Of a DNA stretch of 64,000 bases, positions 1-10,610 are shown one piece after another. A program made the translations under genes and the position numbers. The stretch lies in contig OV277867.1 of NCBI GenBank assembly GCA_922989275.2, positions 7,068,001 to 7,132,000 of the forward strand. The letters run 5' to 3'. Origin of the DNA: Gari tellinella. Lineage: Eukaryota > Mollusca > Bivalvia > Cardiida > Psammobiidae. Under the pieces are notes generated by a model. It was not told where the DNA came from and searched no databases. It worked only from the letters and a program-made list of their open reading frames with translations. Every line of letters begins with the position of its first letter. Position 1 is the stretch's first letter.

Positions 1-226
1 AGGTATCCCTCACGCCATTTTTTTAAAGAACGGAAGTGCTGTTATTGTATCCTTGACCCGGCTAGCGCGCGGTTCTGTACGGACATCTCGGGAACCAAAC
101 GGAGAATGAACGGAGAGTAACAATACGCTGGTTCCCGAAAGGACCTTACAAAACCGCGAGCTAGCCGGGTCAGGGTATAATATCTAGAACTTCCGTTGCT
201 TAAAAAAATGGCGAGGGGGATACCTT
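1..226. mobile_element. Palindromic DNA element (family M)
   Basis: The first 50 bases (AGGTATCCC..., GACCCGGCTAGC) are mirrored at 150-226 (GCTAGCCGGGTC ... GGGGATACCT), and GGGAACC/GGTTCCC pair further in. This is a near-complete inverted repeat of a non-autonomous element. Its left end may lie outside the window. Confidence 0.7.
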
Positions 227-308
227 GTATTATTTATATATGAGAAGGGACACGGGAAATTATATCGATCCTGTCATCGAGTGCCTGTGTTGAAAAACAG
301 TTTGCAAC

Positions 309-380
309 TTTAAAGCAAGGTTGAAGTAAAGCAGAAAGCTCCTTTGGAGCTTTCTGCTTTACTTTCATCTTGCTTTAAGC
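309..380. repeat. Core hairpin fragment of family I
   Basis: A perfect-looking hairpin centred near 345, with AAAGCAAGG ... GAAAGCTCC | GGAGCTTTC ... CTTGCTTT. It is the central hairpin of family I without its CAGTAGAACC ends. Confidence 0.7.
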
Positions 381-390
381 AGCACATTGC

Positions 391-1973
391 CTTTTTAGCT
401 CACCTGAGCCAAAGGCTCAAGGTGAGCTATTGGGATGGCCCTGTGTCCGGCGGCGTCCGTCGTGCGTCGTCGTTAATAATTGCTTCAAATGACATCTCCT
501 CCTATACCGCTTGACAGAATTCAACCAAACTTTACAGAAATGTTCCTTGGGTCAAGCTCTTTCAAATTTGTTCAAAGAATTAAAAACAATGCAGAACTCT
601 GGTTGCCATGGCAACCAAAGTGAAAAAATAAGGAAATCTTAACAAATCTTCTTGTCAATAACTGCAAGGGTCAGAGCTTAGATATTTGGCACACAGCATC
701 ATCAACAGGTCCTCTATCAAGTTTGTTCAAATTATGCCTCTGGGGTCAGAATTGGCCCCGCCCCGGGGGTCACAGTTTTACATAGAGTTATATAGTGAAA
801 TTTTCAAACGTCTTCTTCTCTGAAACCAGTATGGCCAGAGCCTTGATATTTGGCATGGTGACACTTCTATATGTCCTTTACCAAAAATGTTCAAATGGTT
901 CTGGTCGGTTGCATAACTAGGTCACAGGAGCTAAAAATAGATTTTTTTTCTATGAAACCTTAAAAAATCTTCTTGTCTGAAACTACAAGGGCCAGAGCTT
1001 TGATATTTGGCACATAGCATCGCCTACAGGTCCTCTATCAAGTTTGTTCAAATTATGCCCCTGGGGTCAAAATTGGCCCCGCCCTGGGGGTCACAGTTTT
1101 ACATAGAGTTATATAGTGAAATTTTCAAAACGGCTTCTTCTCTGAAACTAATATGGCCAGAGCTTTGGCTTAGATATTTGGCACACAGCCTCATCTACAG
1201 GTTCTCTATCAAGTTTGTACAAATTATGCCCCTGGGGTCAAAATTGGCCCCGCCCCGGGGGTCACAGTTTTACATAGAGTAATATAGTGAAATTTTCAAA
1301 CGTCTTCTTCTCTGAAACTAATATGGCCAGAGCCTTGATATTTGGCATGGTGACACTTCTAGATGTCCTATACCAAAATTGTTCAAATGGTTCTGGTCGG
1401 TTTTATAACTAGGTCACAGGAGCTAAAAATATATATTTTTTCTATGAAACCTTAAAAAATCTTCTTTTCTGAAACTACAAGGACCAGAGCTTAGATATTT
1501 GGCACATAGCATCGCCTACAGGTCCTCTATCAAGTTTGTTCAAATTATTCCCCATGGGGTCAAAATTGGCCCCGCCCCGGGGGTCACAGCTTTACATAGA
1601 GTTATATAGTGAAATTTTCAAAACGTCTTCTTCTCTGAAACTAATATGGCCAGAGCTTTGATATTCAGCATGGTCACACTTCTAGATATCCTTTACCTAT
1701 TTTGTTCAACTGGTTTCAGTCTGTTGCATATGTAGGTCACAGGAGCTAAAAATAGATTTTTTTTTCTATGGAAACTTACAAAAATCTTCTTGTCTAAAAC
1801 CCTACTACCCTGATCTTAGATATTTGGCACATAGCATCATCTACAGGTCCTCTTACAATATTGTTCAAATTATGCCCCTCGGGTAAAAAATGACCCCTTC
1901 CTGGACGTAAATAATTATCTCCATTTTGTCAGTTATTCTCAGGTGAGCGAAAATGCCCCATGGGGCTCTTGTT
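391..1973 (+). mobile_element. Bivalve-type repeat with AGCTCACC/GGTGAGCG ends and tandem units
   Basis: It begins TTTTTAGCTCACCTGAGCC, continues with a GTCCGGCGGCGTCCGTCG stretch, and ends CAGGTGAGCGAAAATGCCCC...GGGCTCTTGTT. Inside are about five imperfect copies of a module reading GCCAGAGCTTTGATATTTGG, TCAAGTTTGTTCAAATTATG, CCCCTGGGGTCAAAATTGG, CATAGAGTTATATAGTGAAA. I recognise this layout from memory as common in bivalve genomes. Short open frames inside follow the repeat and are not genes. Confidence 0.75.
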
Positions 1974-2290
1974 AACACATTTAGTTACAGGTGCTTTGCA
2001 CTTTTTGGTTATAGAGGAAAGGGTAAATATTAGCTAAAAAACAAACACTTTGACCTTTACTGCTTTAACAAGGCTTTATATTGTAGATAATGAACAATTA
2101 ACATCAAAGGTTAGTGTGGTATTTTCAGTTCAGCTTGTTATAATATATTATGATGGTTTATGATGCTGTGGGTTACAGTATGGGGTAATATTGAGAACAA
2201 ACAGTCAAACCTGTATCAATCAACTACTAAATAGTATATATAATTAACCTTCAGGACAGGTGGCAGCTTAATCTAGGACAAATGTAAACA
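1974..2290. other. No feature recognised
   Basis: AT-rich sequence between two repeats. I see no coding signal, hairpin or family end. Confidence 0.5.
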
Positions 2291-2451
2291 CAAATCTTTA
2301 ATTTTGCATTTAACCCTATGGTGTCACCACTCACTAGACTCGTTACAAAGAGACGATTCTAATGAGTAGTAACACCATAGGATTTGGTGCTAAAATAAGT
2401 GAGAAAAGGATGGATTTGTTGTTCAGTTTACTACCTCTTATCTGAAGCCCT
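2291..2451. mobile_element. Family A MITE, left end missing
   Basis: The central A palindrome (CCTATGGTGTCACCACTC ... GAGTAGTAACACCATAGG) and the right end CTTATCTGAAGCCCTG are present; the left TIR is not. Confidence 0.75.
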
Positions 2452-2684
2452 GTTTAATAGGTATGATTCTTAGCCATGCATAGCTTCTGTAACAAATGTC
2501 TTGATAAATTGGGGATATGAGCTACATTAATTTGCTCTTGTTTTCTTCAAATATTGATTTAATGATACATGTATATGCAATCCTATTCATATGCATCTAT
2601 TTTTAAATGTCCACTTGTTTACTAACTGTTGTATAAAATAATTGATATCGTCTCCTGTTAATTCTGAGTTAATCATCTTGATAA

Positions 2685-2898
2685 TTAACCCTAAGCCCGC
2701 CAAATAAATTGTCGTCTGCTATATTTCTCGTCTGCTTCAAGTTTCAAAGTGCTTCACAGTTGCTCAAAATTGCTGAAAATGTTGTCCGAGTGTCAAACAG
2801 CTTGGATCCGGATGAGACGCCGAGTTAATTGGCGTCTCATCCGGATCCAAGCTGTTTGCATATGGAGCTATAGTCGTGAGTGGCAGGCTAAGGGTTAA
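2685..2898. mobile_element. Family C MITE (TTAA), complete
   Basis: TTAACCCTAAGCCCGCC at the left, CAGGCTAAGGGTTAA at the right, and a long core hairpin CAAACAGCTTGGATCCGGAT/ATCCGGATCCAAGCTGTTTG at about 2793-2861. TTAA is present on both sides. Confidence 0.85.
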
Positions 2899-2939
2899 GG
2901 TTTGTAAAGCTAGAATGCCAGGTAACAAACACTTCGCTT

Positions 2940-3345
2940 TTAACTCGATGAATCCTAGTGACGAGTATACAGTCATTCTTTTAACCCATTACCCCATAAA
3001 TGGATCCTTTTACACTTCTAACTTATTCCTCCACTGAAGAAAATAGTTTCAATTTATACAGTCATGATTATGTAGAGTAAGAAATATTTTCTAATTTCTA
3101 GACGATGCAAGCTTAAAGCTGGCTGAAAATAAAGCCAAATGTGCCTTGGCACATTGCCTTTACTTTCAACCTGCTTTAAGTGGTCATGTATCTTCAATAC
3201 TGGAAACATGCTATGGGGTAATGGGTTAGACAGTTTACCTGTGAAGAGTACACTTGTTCTAGACAAACAGTGTAGACCCATTGGAGGCTTCTGATTAAGG
3301 TCTGCATAGTTTGTCATTTTGCGATAATACATTGTAAACAAACTG
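2940..3345. mobile_element. Family E MITE split by a nested B
   Basis: The left part (TTAACTCGATGAATCCTAG, GACGAGTATAC) stops at a TTAA and resumes after the nested B as CAGTTTACCTGTGAAGAG, ACACTTGTTCTAGACAAACA and a weak E core. Confidence 0.6.
2981..3230. mobile_element. Family B MITE nested in E
   Basis: Both ends are clear (TTAACCCATTACCCCATA ... TATGGGGTAATGGGTTA). The core is diverged (GTGCCTTGGCAC apex). Confidence 0.8.
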
Positions 3346-3353
3346 GAATAGAC

Positions 3354-3602
3354 ATACCTCTTTCAACACCATAAACCTGTGTAAAATATACTCATTACAA
3401 TTTTGCAAACAGTCACGAGTGAAGACACAGATAATACATGTAGCCCTCTAATCTGGTTCTACACTGTATGCTAATTCAGACCAGTATTCATTAAACTAAA
3501 CCTAGAATTCCAAGCAGACTGTTTCATGTTTAATTGGTAATTAAAATGATTCACAAGGAAACATAATAACCCACAAGAGTTACTTAGTGTTGAAAGAGTT
3601 TA
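3354..3602. mobile_element. Family E2 MITE, diverged
   Basis: Ends CTCTTTCAACACCATAA and TAGTGTTGAAAGAGTTT match the better E2 copy at 35306-35535. The core hairpin is partly decayed. Confidence 0.6.
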
Positions 3603-3658
3603 TTGGAAAGTTTCAGTGGTCAATGAGTTAAACTAAATCAGTTATTGTCATCTTCAGC

Positions 3659-3842
3659 CAGGCCTCCAGATAAGGGGTTTGAGTATTTCAAAAAATATTT
3701 TTTTATTTCTGCTTTAAACCCTATAGTGTCACTACTCGTTAGAATCGTCTCTTCAAGACGATTATAATGAGTAGTAACACCATAGGATTTGGTGCTGACA
3801 AGAATGAGAAAATGTTGAATTTGTTGAGTATCTGGAGCCCTA
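3659..3842. mobile_element. Family A MITE with 6-bp TSD
   Basis: CAGGCCTCCAGATAAG at the left and ATCTGGAGCCCTA at the right, flanked by TTCAGC at 3653-3658 and 3843-3848. The internal palindrome around CGTCTCTTCAAGACGAT is intact. Confidence 0.85.
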
Positions 3843-3982
3843 TTCAGCTATTTCATGAGGCTTTCCAATGTTTCAGTGCTTGAATATTTGTATCTATGGA
3901 TCATTGTGATTGAATTTTTAAGGGTGTTAACAACTAGATTTCCACCTAACGAATTGTTTCACACCTCAGATACAATACGCCT

Positions 3983-5120
3983 TTTTAGCTCGCCTGTTCG
4001 TAGAACAGCAGAGCTAATGTCATACCCCCGGCGTGAGCGTGGGCGTGAGCGTGGGCGTGAGCGTGGCCAAGGTTAAAGTTTTTTGGACGGGTTGTTTTAA
4101 AGCTTAATATTTGTGCTAGGGTTATGAAATTTTGCATGGAGGTTCATTTGGGGTTAAACATTGATGTTATGATGTTGGAATTGAAAAATAATTTTAATTT
4201 ATGTCAATTTTCGACATGTTTTGGACTTATGTTTTTCGACTTCAAATCACCACGTTAAAGTTTTTTGGACGGGTTGTTTTAAAGCTTAATATTTGTGCTA
4301 GGGTTATGAAATTTTGAATGGAGGTTCATTTGGGGTTAAACATTGATGTTATGATGTTATAATTTAAAAATAATTTTAATTTATGTCAATTTTCGACATG
4401 TTTTGGACTTAGGTTTTTCAACTTCAAATCACCACGTTAAAGTTTTTTGGACGGGTTGTTTTAAAGCTTAATATTTGTGCTAGGGTTATGAAATTTTGTA
4501 TGGAGGTTCATTTGAGGTTAAACATTGATGTTATGATGTTGGAATTTAAAAATAATTTTAATTTATGTCAATTTTCGACATGTTTTGGACTTAGGTTTTT
4601 CGACTTCAAATCACCACGTTAAAGTTTTTTGGACGGGTTGTTTTAAAGCTTAATATTTGTGCTAGGGTTATGAAATTTTGTATGGAGGTTCATTTGGGGT
4701 TAAACATTGATGTTATGATGTTGGAAATTAAAAATAATTTTAATTTATGTCAATTTTTGACATGTTTTGGACTTAGGTTTTTCGACTTCAATTCACCACG
4801 TTAAAGGTTTTTGGACGGGTTGTTTTAAAGCTAAATATTTGTGCTAGGGTGCTTAAATTTTGTATGGAGGTTCATTAGGGGTCAAACATTGATGTTATGA
4901 AGATGAAATTTAAAAATAATTTTAATTATTGTCACAATTGACACAATTTGGACTTAGTTGTTTTGACTTCAAATCACTAGGTTAAAGGTTGCACGGGTTG
5001 TTTAAAGTTTAATGAAACTAGACTAAGACTCAACATTAATTTAATAATAGTTCTAAACTGAAAATTGATTTTCTTTTGATACAAGATGTTTTTTAGACTT
5101 AAACTTTAAACAGGCGAGCA
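3983..5120 (+). mobile_element. Repeat with AGCTCGCCTG/CAGGCGAGC ends and 182-bp array
   Basis: It opens TTTTTAGCTCGCCTGTTCG, has GCGTGAGCGTGG triplications near 4030-4070, then a tandem array, and closes AAACAGGCGAGC. The ends are variants of those of the element at 391-1973, suggesting related families. Confidence 0.7.
4072..4980 (+). repeat. 182-bp tandem repeat, five copies
   Basis: GTTAAAGTTTTTTGGACGGG recurs at 4072, 4254, 4436, 4618 and 4800, a constant 182-bp step. The last unit is more diverged and decays after 4980. Confidence 0.9.
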
Positions 5121-5147
5121 TCAGGTGGCTTTGACACCCATTTCTGG

Positions 5148-5443
5148 TTACACCTTCCTCCACTGGGGAAAATAGCTCCTTTTTATACAGTCATGAACAT
5201 GTACCATCAAAAATATTTTCTTTATCCTAGCAGTTGGTAGCCAGTTTCTAGTATTGAAGACAGGTGACCACTTAAAGCAGTTTGAAAGTAAAGGTCTGCT
5301 TTAAGGTACCATTTGCTAGACCATTGAAAATATTTCACTTGTTGAATGATTATTCTATTCTTTTCGAAAAACCGTTTTCTTCAGTGGAGAAATTAATTAA
5401 ATGCGTAAAAAGGTGAACTGGTATCTACAGGGTAAAGGGTTAA
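5148..5443. mobile_element. Degenerate, rearranged family B
   Basis: Left-arm pieces (CCTCCACTGGGGAAAATAG, TATACAGTCATGAACATG), then TTGAAGACAGGTGACCACTT and a right arm ending GGTAAAGGGTTAA. Arm order suggests a chimaera of two B copies. Confidence 0.55.
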
Positions 5444-5529
5444 CAGATCTCCATGATATTTCAGTTAATCTTTCCATATTATTTGTAATACAGTAATACA
5501 CATCAGAGCTCCACATAAGGGAAGTATAC

Positions 5530-5766
5530 CAGTAACGCGGCGTCTGATCTGGATTCAATCTGTTTGTCACTCGTTATTAAGTTTTTTTTCTGTCAAAATG
5601 TTTAATATGTTACTTTGAGAAAAACAGCAGATGACAACTTTAAGCATAAGATATTTCAGCAGTAAAAGCGTTAGAAGTAATTGTCTTGTTTAGGAAACTG
5701 CGACAAAAGTTGTTGTTCGGAGGGAGTCGTTGTTGGGAAGGCTGTTGTAGAGAGGGAACGCTGTAG
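5530..5766. mobile_element. Family D, one half only
   Basis: Starts inside the core (AACGCGGCGTCTGATCTGG) and runs to GTAGAGAGGGAACGCTGTA. Just upstream, 5504-5528 resembles the left end of family A (AGAGCTCCACATAAGGG), so the junction is a breakpoint. Confidence 0.65.
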
Positions 5767-5809
5767 TTTGTTTCCTAGTATAGAGAGACTGGATCACAAG
5801 TTTATAAAT

Positions 5810-6002
5810 CAGGGCTCCAGATAAGAGGGGGTAAATTGAACAAATCCAACACTTTGTCACCCATTTTACCACCAAATCCTATGGTGTTACTACTCATTAG
5901 AATCGTCTCAAAGAGACTATTCTAATAAGTAGTGACACCATAGGGTTTATTTGAGAAATAAAGATTTTAGTTTTTGAAATACCCCCCTTATCTGGAGCCC
6001 TG
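5810..6002. mobile_element. Family A MITE, complete
   Basis: CAGGGCTCCAGATAAGAG at the left, CTTATCTGGAGCCCTG at the right, palindrome CCTATGGTGTTACTACTC in the centre. No clear 6-bp duplication. Confidence 0.85.
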
Positions 6003-6239
6003 GTTTATGTATAGCTCAATAATAATGCTCCTCTTGCATGTGTGTGTCTCATTTACTACTACCATAAGGTTCTATGACAGTTTCCATAATAAACAACATA
6101 AAACCTTCAGAACAGCAAATTGGAACTGTCAGTCTAAAACAGGAGCATATTTTGTGTTACATTGCAATAACATTCACAAATTAACTCTTCTCATCGCAGA
6201 AATGCTGAAAATTTTGTCAGATTTAAATCAATGAGACCT

Positions 6240-6738
6240 TGCGATGAGTATTCTTGTCATTTACAAGCAGTGTACATGTGAAGAGTACACTTGTCCTAGG
6301 CAGCTGGTGTAGACCTACAGGTGCCCTCTGATCAGGGACTGCACTACGGTATTTGTCATTTTGAAATATCCCCTGTGAAAATTGTTCAAGAATTTAAAAA
6401 TATTCATGAACATTAAATGGCCACTTCTAGAATTGTTCTAGAGCTTCAAGAATACTTTAACAAATTCTACAAAAGGAGTTCAGCTTTTGTAATTCTAGAA
6501 CAATGGTTCTAAAGTCATCTAATTTCTAGAATTTTTGCAGAATATTAATGAACATTCAATGGCTGCTTCTAGAATTGTTCATGAATAATCAAGAAATTAT
6601 TTTGGGATAGTTCTAGAATAATTCAACACAATCCCACACGGACTATTGTAAATTATACCCTTATAATAGTCAACAATGGATGAGACTAAATAAAGAACTG
6701 GAATTGTCCATTTGAAGTTCCAGAGATGAATGAGTTAA
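6240..6738. mobile_element. Family E copy with internal insert
   Basis: Left part GTCATTTACAAGCAGTGTAC, core GTGCCCTCTGATCAGGGAC, and right part GGAATTGTCCATTTGAAGTT ... GAATGAGTTAA. About 280 extra bases separate the core from the right part. Confidence 0.6.
6372..6650. repeat. Insert with repeated TTCTAGAA dyads
   Basis: Five exact TTCTAGAA copies (6425, 6493, 6524, 6567, 6611) and one TTCTAGAG (6436), with GAATTGTTC repeats between. It interrupts family E. The source is not recognised. Confidence 0.6.
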
Positions 6739-6769
6739 TTGTTATCACTGAAATTATTGAGATGTGAAG

Positions 6770-6847
6770 CAGGATCCAAGTCACAAACATTGCCTATCAT
6801 CTCTGTTTGCAACAATATTGGAAACATGTTATGGGGTAATGGGTTAA
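6770..6847. mobile_element. Family B end fragment
   Basis: Only the terminal piece ending GGAAACATGTTATGGGGTAATGGGTTAA (read as two short blocks) remains. Confidence 0.5.
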
Positions 6848-6895
6848 GTTCTGGAGAGAAGCTATGAGTGAAAGGAGTAAAGCACCTACAATATA

Positions 6896-7100
6896 CAGTA
6901 GAACCTCTCTATTACGACCACTACATTGTGTCAAATAATAGTCGTTTAAGACAGCGGACTGCTTAAATCAATGTAAAAGTGAAACAGAAAGCTCCTACAG
7001 GAGCTTTCTGTTTCACTTTCGCATTGCTTTAAGCTGCCACCTCTCTTTTATACAGACAACAAGCCTTCTTTTTAGTGGTCGTAATAGAGAGGTTCTACTG
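6896..7100. mobile_element. Family I MITE (TA), complete
   Basis: CAGTAGAACCTCTCTATTAC ... GTAATAGAGAGGTTCTACTG, flanked by TA on both sides. The core hairpin GAAACAGAAAGCTCC/GGAGCTTTCTGTTTC lies near 6978-7012. Confidence 0.9.
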
Positions 7101-7309
7101 TATTTGGATGGAGTAAGGAGATTTTTATGTCAGTCAGGTCTTCAATCAGGTCACCACCCAATCACATTTACTGGTACCATGATAACATGTGATTGTTTGG
7201 TCCAGAACATTCATTATCTGAGACTTCCCTGGCATACATATAATATTGTGATCATCTGAAGGCTGTAAAATCTGTGTTTAGAGTCCAGGCCATGTTTACC
7301 CATTTAACC

Positions 7310-7533
7310 CAGGCCCGTAGGAACAGGGGGGGCATGCCAATTATAGTAAGCAAGCAAATTTTTATATATTTGTACTAAAAAAGGCCTAAAAACGCTTGTT
7401 TTTACCTAAAATTTAACGCACAACCAAAAAAAAAAAAACTGTCAAAAGACAAAAAATCGGTGGTGCCCCCCCAATGTTGAGTGACCAATATAGAGTGTGC
7501 CCCCCCAATCCAATTTTGCTTCCTACGGGCCTG
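7310..7533. mobile_element. hAT-like MITE (family K)
   Basis: CAGGCCCGTAGGAAC at the left and GCTTCCTACGGGCCTG at the right form the TIR. Two G- or C-rich runs (GGGGGGG, CCCCCCC) lie inside each end. It interrupts the start of a B element; flanks share TAACC but no exact 8-bp duplication. Confidence 0.7.
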
Positions 7534-8290
7534 TAACCCATTACCCTATAGCCTGTTTCTAGTATTGAAGATAGGTGACCATTTAAAGCCACTATATTAC
7601 TCCCACATAATCAGAATCAAACATTTTTCTTACATGAAATTTATGTCACTATCGTAAGCGTTCCATATAAAAAGAAGTAATACGTGGTGATATTTGAAGC
7701 AATATTGCTAACGAACAGTGAAATTTGTGGAAACAAGTAATCAAGTTTGTTTATTTTTGAATAGCGACGAAAATTTACGGACATACTCGGTAAAGCTCAT
7801 TTGCATAATTCTATACAACAAGTCGAGTGCTTTACAACCAAAGAGAGACAACTCCTTTAAGTTTGGCCGTTAAACTGATGTAATGTATACACATTGTCGC
7901 GGCCGAATCAATCACGTGACCTTTATGCGATCGATCGAAAGTTCTCGGAACCAGCCCGTAATCTTATTTGTAAACAAACCCGCTTATAATGTAAACCACC
8001 ACGATAAGAATTTGACACATTTAGGTAGGATTCTTTACGAAGTGGGTGCATATGTCAGGCTTCTTACACTCGATTTCACTTAGTTTTAATACATAGAAAA
8101 TGCACACATATAAGAAATTGCGCGTTTTAAACACCAATTTGAGCGGGATTGTGCCTTTAAGCTAATATCTGCTAGGATAAAGAAAATATTTCTTATGATA
8201 CATATTTTTGACTGTAAATAGGAACTTTTTTCTTCAGTGGAGGAGTAAATAAAAGACGTAAAAAGGCATATTTATGGGGTAATGGGTTAA
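7534..8290. mobile_element. Family B split by about 560 bp
   Basis: Left arm TAACCCATTACCCTATAGCC ... GGTGACCATTTAAAGC; right arm from TTTAAGCTAATATCTGCTAG to GGGGTAATGGGTTAA. The core hairpin is replaced by the insert. Confidence 0.8.
7590..8150. other. Unrecognised insert in the B core
   Basis: Sequence of no recognised family replaces the B hairpin. It contains the 50-base segment (7849-7900) that recurs at 8405-8456. A 66-codon open frame at 7883-8083 has no recognisable content. Confidence 0.4.
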
Positions 8291-8402
8291 CCCTAGTGGC
8301 TTTTAGATATACATTTGTTGTATACTCTTCATTTACAAACAGTGTAATAGAGAAAGAAGATTACACTTGTCCTATGAAAACAGTGAAAAACCTGGTCAGA
8401 GA
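8290..8402. mobile_element. Family E, left half only
   Basis: CCCTAGTGGCTTTTAG, TCATTTACAAACAGTG and ATTACACTTGTCCTATG match E. It stops in the core at GGTCAGAGA and joins a copied 50-base segment. Confidence 0.6.
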
Positions 8403-8456
8403 GGTCAACTCCTTTAAGTTTGGCCGTTAAACTGATGTAATGTATACACATTGTCG

Positions 8457-8843
8457 CTTCAAGTTTCAAAGTGCTTAAAAGTTGCTCAAAATTGCTGAAA
8501 ATGTTGTCCAAGTGTCAAACAGCTTGGATCCGGATGAGACGCCGAGTTACTCGGCGTCTCATCCGGATCCAAGCTGTTTGCATATGGAGCTATAGTCGTG
8601 AGTGGCACACGGGGGGCCAACTACGTATTACCATCAAACTGTTTAGCTACGACAACCTATATGGGTATTATAAGAGATTTGTATAGCTACGAAGTCAGTT
8701 TATATAGTGAGAAATGTTTGTCTACGACAACAAAATTGCCTTCGTAGCAATACAAATTTGTTATAATACCCATATAGGTTGTCGTAGACAAACAGTTCAT
8801 CGTAATACCTAGTTGGCCCCCCGTGTGGCAGGCTAAGGGTTAA
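8457..8843. mobile_element. Family C, 5-prime truncated, with nested palindrome
   Basis: Begins mid-arm at TTCAAGTTTCAAAGTGC, has a full core hairpin (GATGAGACGCCGAGTTACTC), then GTCGTGAGTGGCA, a nested element, and the C end GGCAGGCTAAGGGTTAA. Confidence 0.8.
8608..8825. mobile_element. 218-bp palindromic element nested in C, 5-bp TSD
   Basis: CACGGGGGGCCAACTACG at the left and TAGTTGGCCCCCCGTG at the right. TGGCA is duplicated at 8603-8607 and 8826-8830. The whole element folds on itself (GACAACCTATATGGGTATTA and its mirror). Superfamily not identified. Confidence 0.8.
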
Positions 8844-8897
8844 ATTAAGCAATCACCTGTCTTTATAGATATCTGAGTGCTACTTAATTAGTGGTTG

Positions 8898-9149
8898 TTA
8901 AACCATTCCCCATATATACGCCTTTTGACGTCTGAAATATATTCTTCTACTGAAGAAAATATTTCTAATTTACACTGTCACAAAAAAAAATTCATAAGAA
9001 ATAGTTTCTATATTCTAGCAGATAATAGCTTAAAGCAGGCTGAAAGTAAAGCAGAATGCACCTTAAGGTGCATTCTGCTTTACTTTCAACCTGCTTTAAG
9101 TGGTCACATATTTTCAAAACTAGAAATAGGCCATGGGGTAATGGGTTAA
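8898..9149. mobile_element. Family B/B' MITE, complete
   Basis: TTAAACCATTCCCCATATA left, GGGGTAATGGGTTAA right, perfect core GCAGAATGCACC/GGTGCATTCTGC. Confidence 0.85.
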
Positions 9150-9325
9150 ATACAAGATTAACTGTAGGGAGTGAAGGGGGTGCCAATAAGTGATTGTTGT
9201 TTCTTTCTGTGTTTTGTTCGGTGGCAACAAAGATTTGTGATTCATGTTGTCACCAGAATGTATAGATGTACACAGGAAATTGAAGCCAGCAATAATAAGG
9301 GAGCATGGAGATCCTAAAAGACAGC

Positions 9326-9650
9326 TTAACCCTATACTCCATAAAAAAGCCTTCTTACTCCTTGAAAATCCACCACTATTGAAGTTCCATTTTATACACT
9401 CATGGATATGTGCCTAAAGAAATAATTCCTTTATCCGAGCAGATATGGTAGCTTAAGACAGGATGAGAGGGCATTATATAATGTTGCTAAAAGTTTGTAG
9501 CCCAATCCACTGCATGTATATTGTATGCAATAGATATGTTTAAACTACAGGATGAGAGTAAAGCAGAATGCTCATTATGGAGCATTCTGCTTTATTTTCA
9601 GCCTGCTTTAAATACCATATGCCTTCAAAACTGAAAACAAGCTATAAACC
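9326..9650. mobile_element. Family B with about 90-bp internal insert
   Basis: TTAACCCTATACTCCATA left; the arm is interrupted near 9455-9540, then AGTAAAGCAGAATGCTC/GAGCATTCTGCTTTA core and a decayed right end that abuts the next B. Confidence 0.7.
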
Positions 9651-9895
9651 CATTACCTGATAGCCTGATTTTATTTGTGAAAACAGGTGGCCACTTAAAG
9701 CAGGTTGAAAGTAAAGCAGAATGTGCCTAAGGCACATTCTGCTTTACTTTCAGCCTGCTTTAAGCTATCATATGCTAGAATATGGAAACTATTTCTTATA
9801 ATATATATTCATGACTGCATAAAATGAGAGTATTTTCTTGTGTGAAAGAATTAAATAAAGGCGTAAAAAGGCATATTTATGGGGTAATGGGTTAA
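9646..9895. mobile_element. Family B MITE, complete
   Basis: TAAACCCATTACCTGATAGC left, core GAATGTGCCTAAGGCACATTC, right arm AAAGGCGTAAAAAGGCATAT then GGGGTAATGGGTTAA. Confidence 0.85.
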
Positions 9896-10362
9896 TGGGG
9901 AAAGGGTTTATATCTACCACCTGTATTTAGAACAATGCACTTACAAAATGGACTCTCGTTTGAGTGCATTTATTAGCACTTCTATGCTAAGGGGATCTAA
10001 TTTGCAACAACAACAACAACAAGAACACTTTTATTTCTCACATCATTATGAGAAAGGGAAATTTGTGACAATATTAATGTGAAAACAAGATCTTTTCTCC
10101 CATCCAAGTTTGGATATCGATTAAGGTTTCAGAACGCTAGGGCTGTATTATTTAATATTGTTTACTCGATTCCGACTTGGATGGGCCAAAAGAGCTCCGC
10201 ATTATTAAGGTGCACATAAAGCAAAGGTATCAATAGTAAAAGGAAAAGGTAAATGCAAAATTCGTTAATGAAATGAAATTACAGATAAATTAGTAATTAC
10301 TAAGAAAACTTATTTTGCAGAGGAATGATAAAAGGCATCCTAAGGAGTGTGTTGCAGAAAAG
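9896..10362. other. No gene seen; short (CAA)n run
   Basis: Apart from a CAACAACAACAACAACAA run near 10003-10021 and a short ATCCAAG/CTTGGATG dyad (10083-10185), no element or coding signal is recognisable. Confidence 0.45.
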
Positions 10363-10610
10363 TTTAACCCTTTACTCCATATATACACAACTTTACACAT
10401 TTAATCTATTCCTCCACTGATAAAAAATAGATACAATTTATACGGTCACGAATATGTATGGTGCAAATTATTTTCTAAATTCTAGCAGATCGTAAACTTA
10501 AAGCAGGCTATAAAAAAGCAGAATGTCACTTGTGCCTGCAGGCACATTCTGCTTTACTTTCAACCTGCTTTAAGTGGTCACCTGTCTTCAAAGCTGGAAA
10601 CAGGTTATTA
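10363..10610. mobile_element. Family B, right end lost
   Basis: TTAACCCTTTACTCCATA left, core GCCTGCAGGCACATTCTGC, right arm to GGAAACAGGTTAT, where a palindromic element abuts. Confidence 0.75.

Noticed and set aside
10083..10185. ATCCAAGTTTGGATATCG ... CGATTCCGACTTGGAT as an element
   Set aside because: Only a loose dyad, with no clear ends or second copy.
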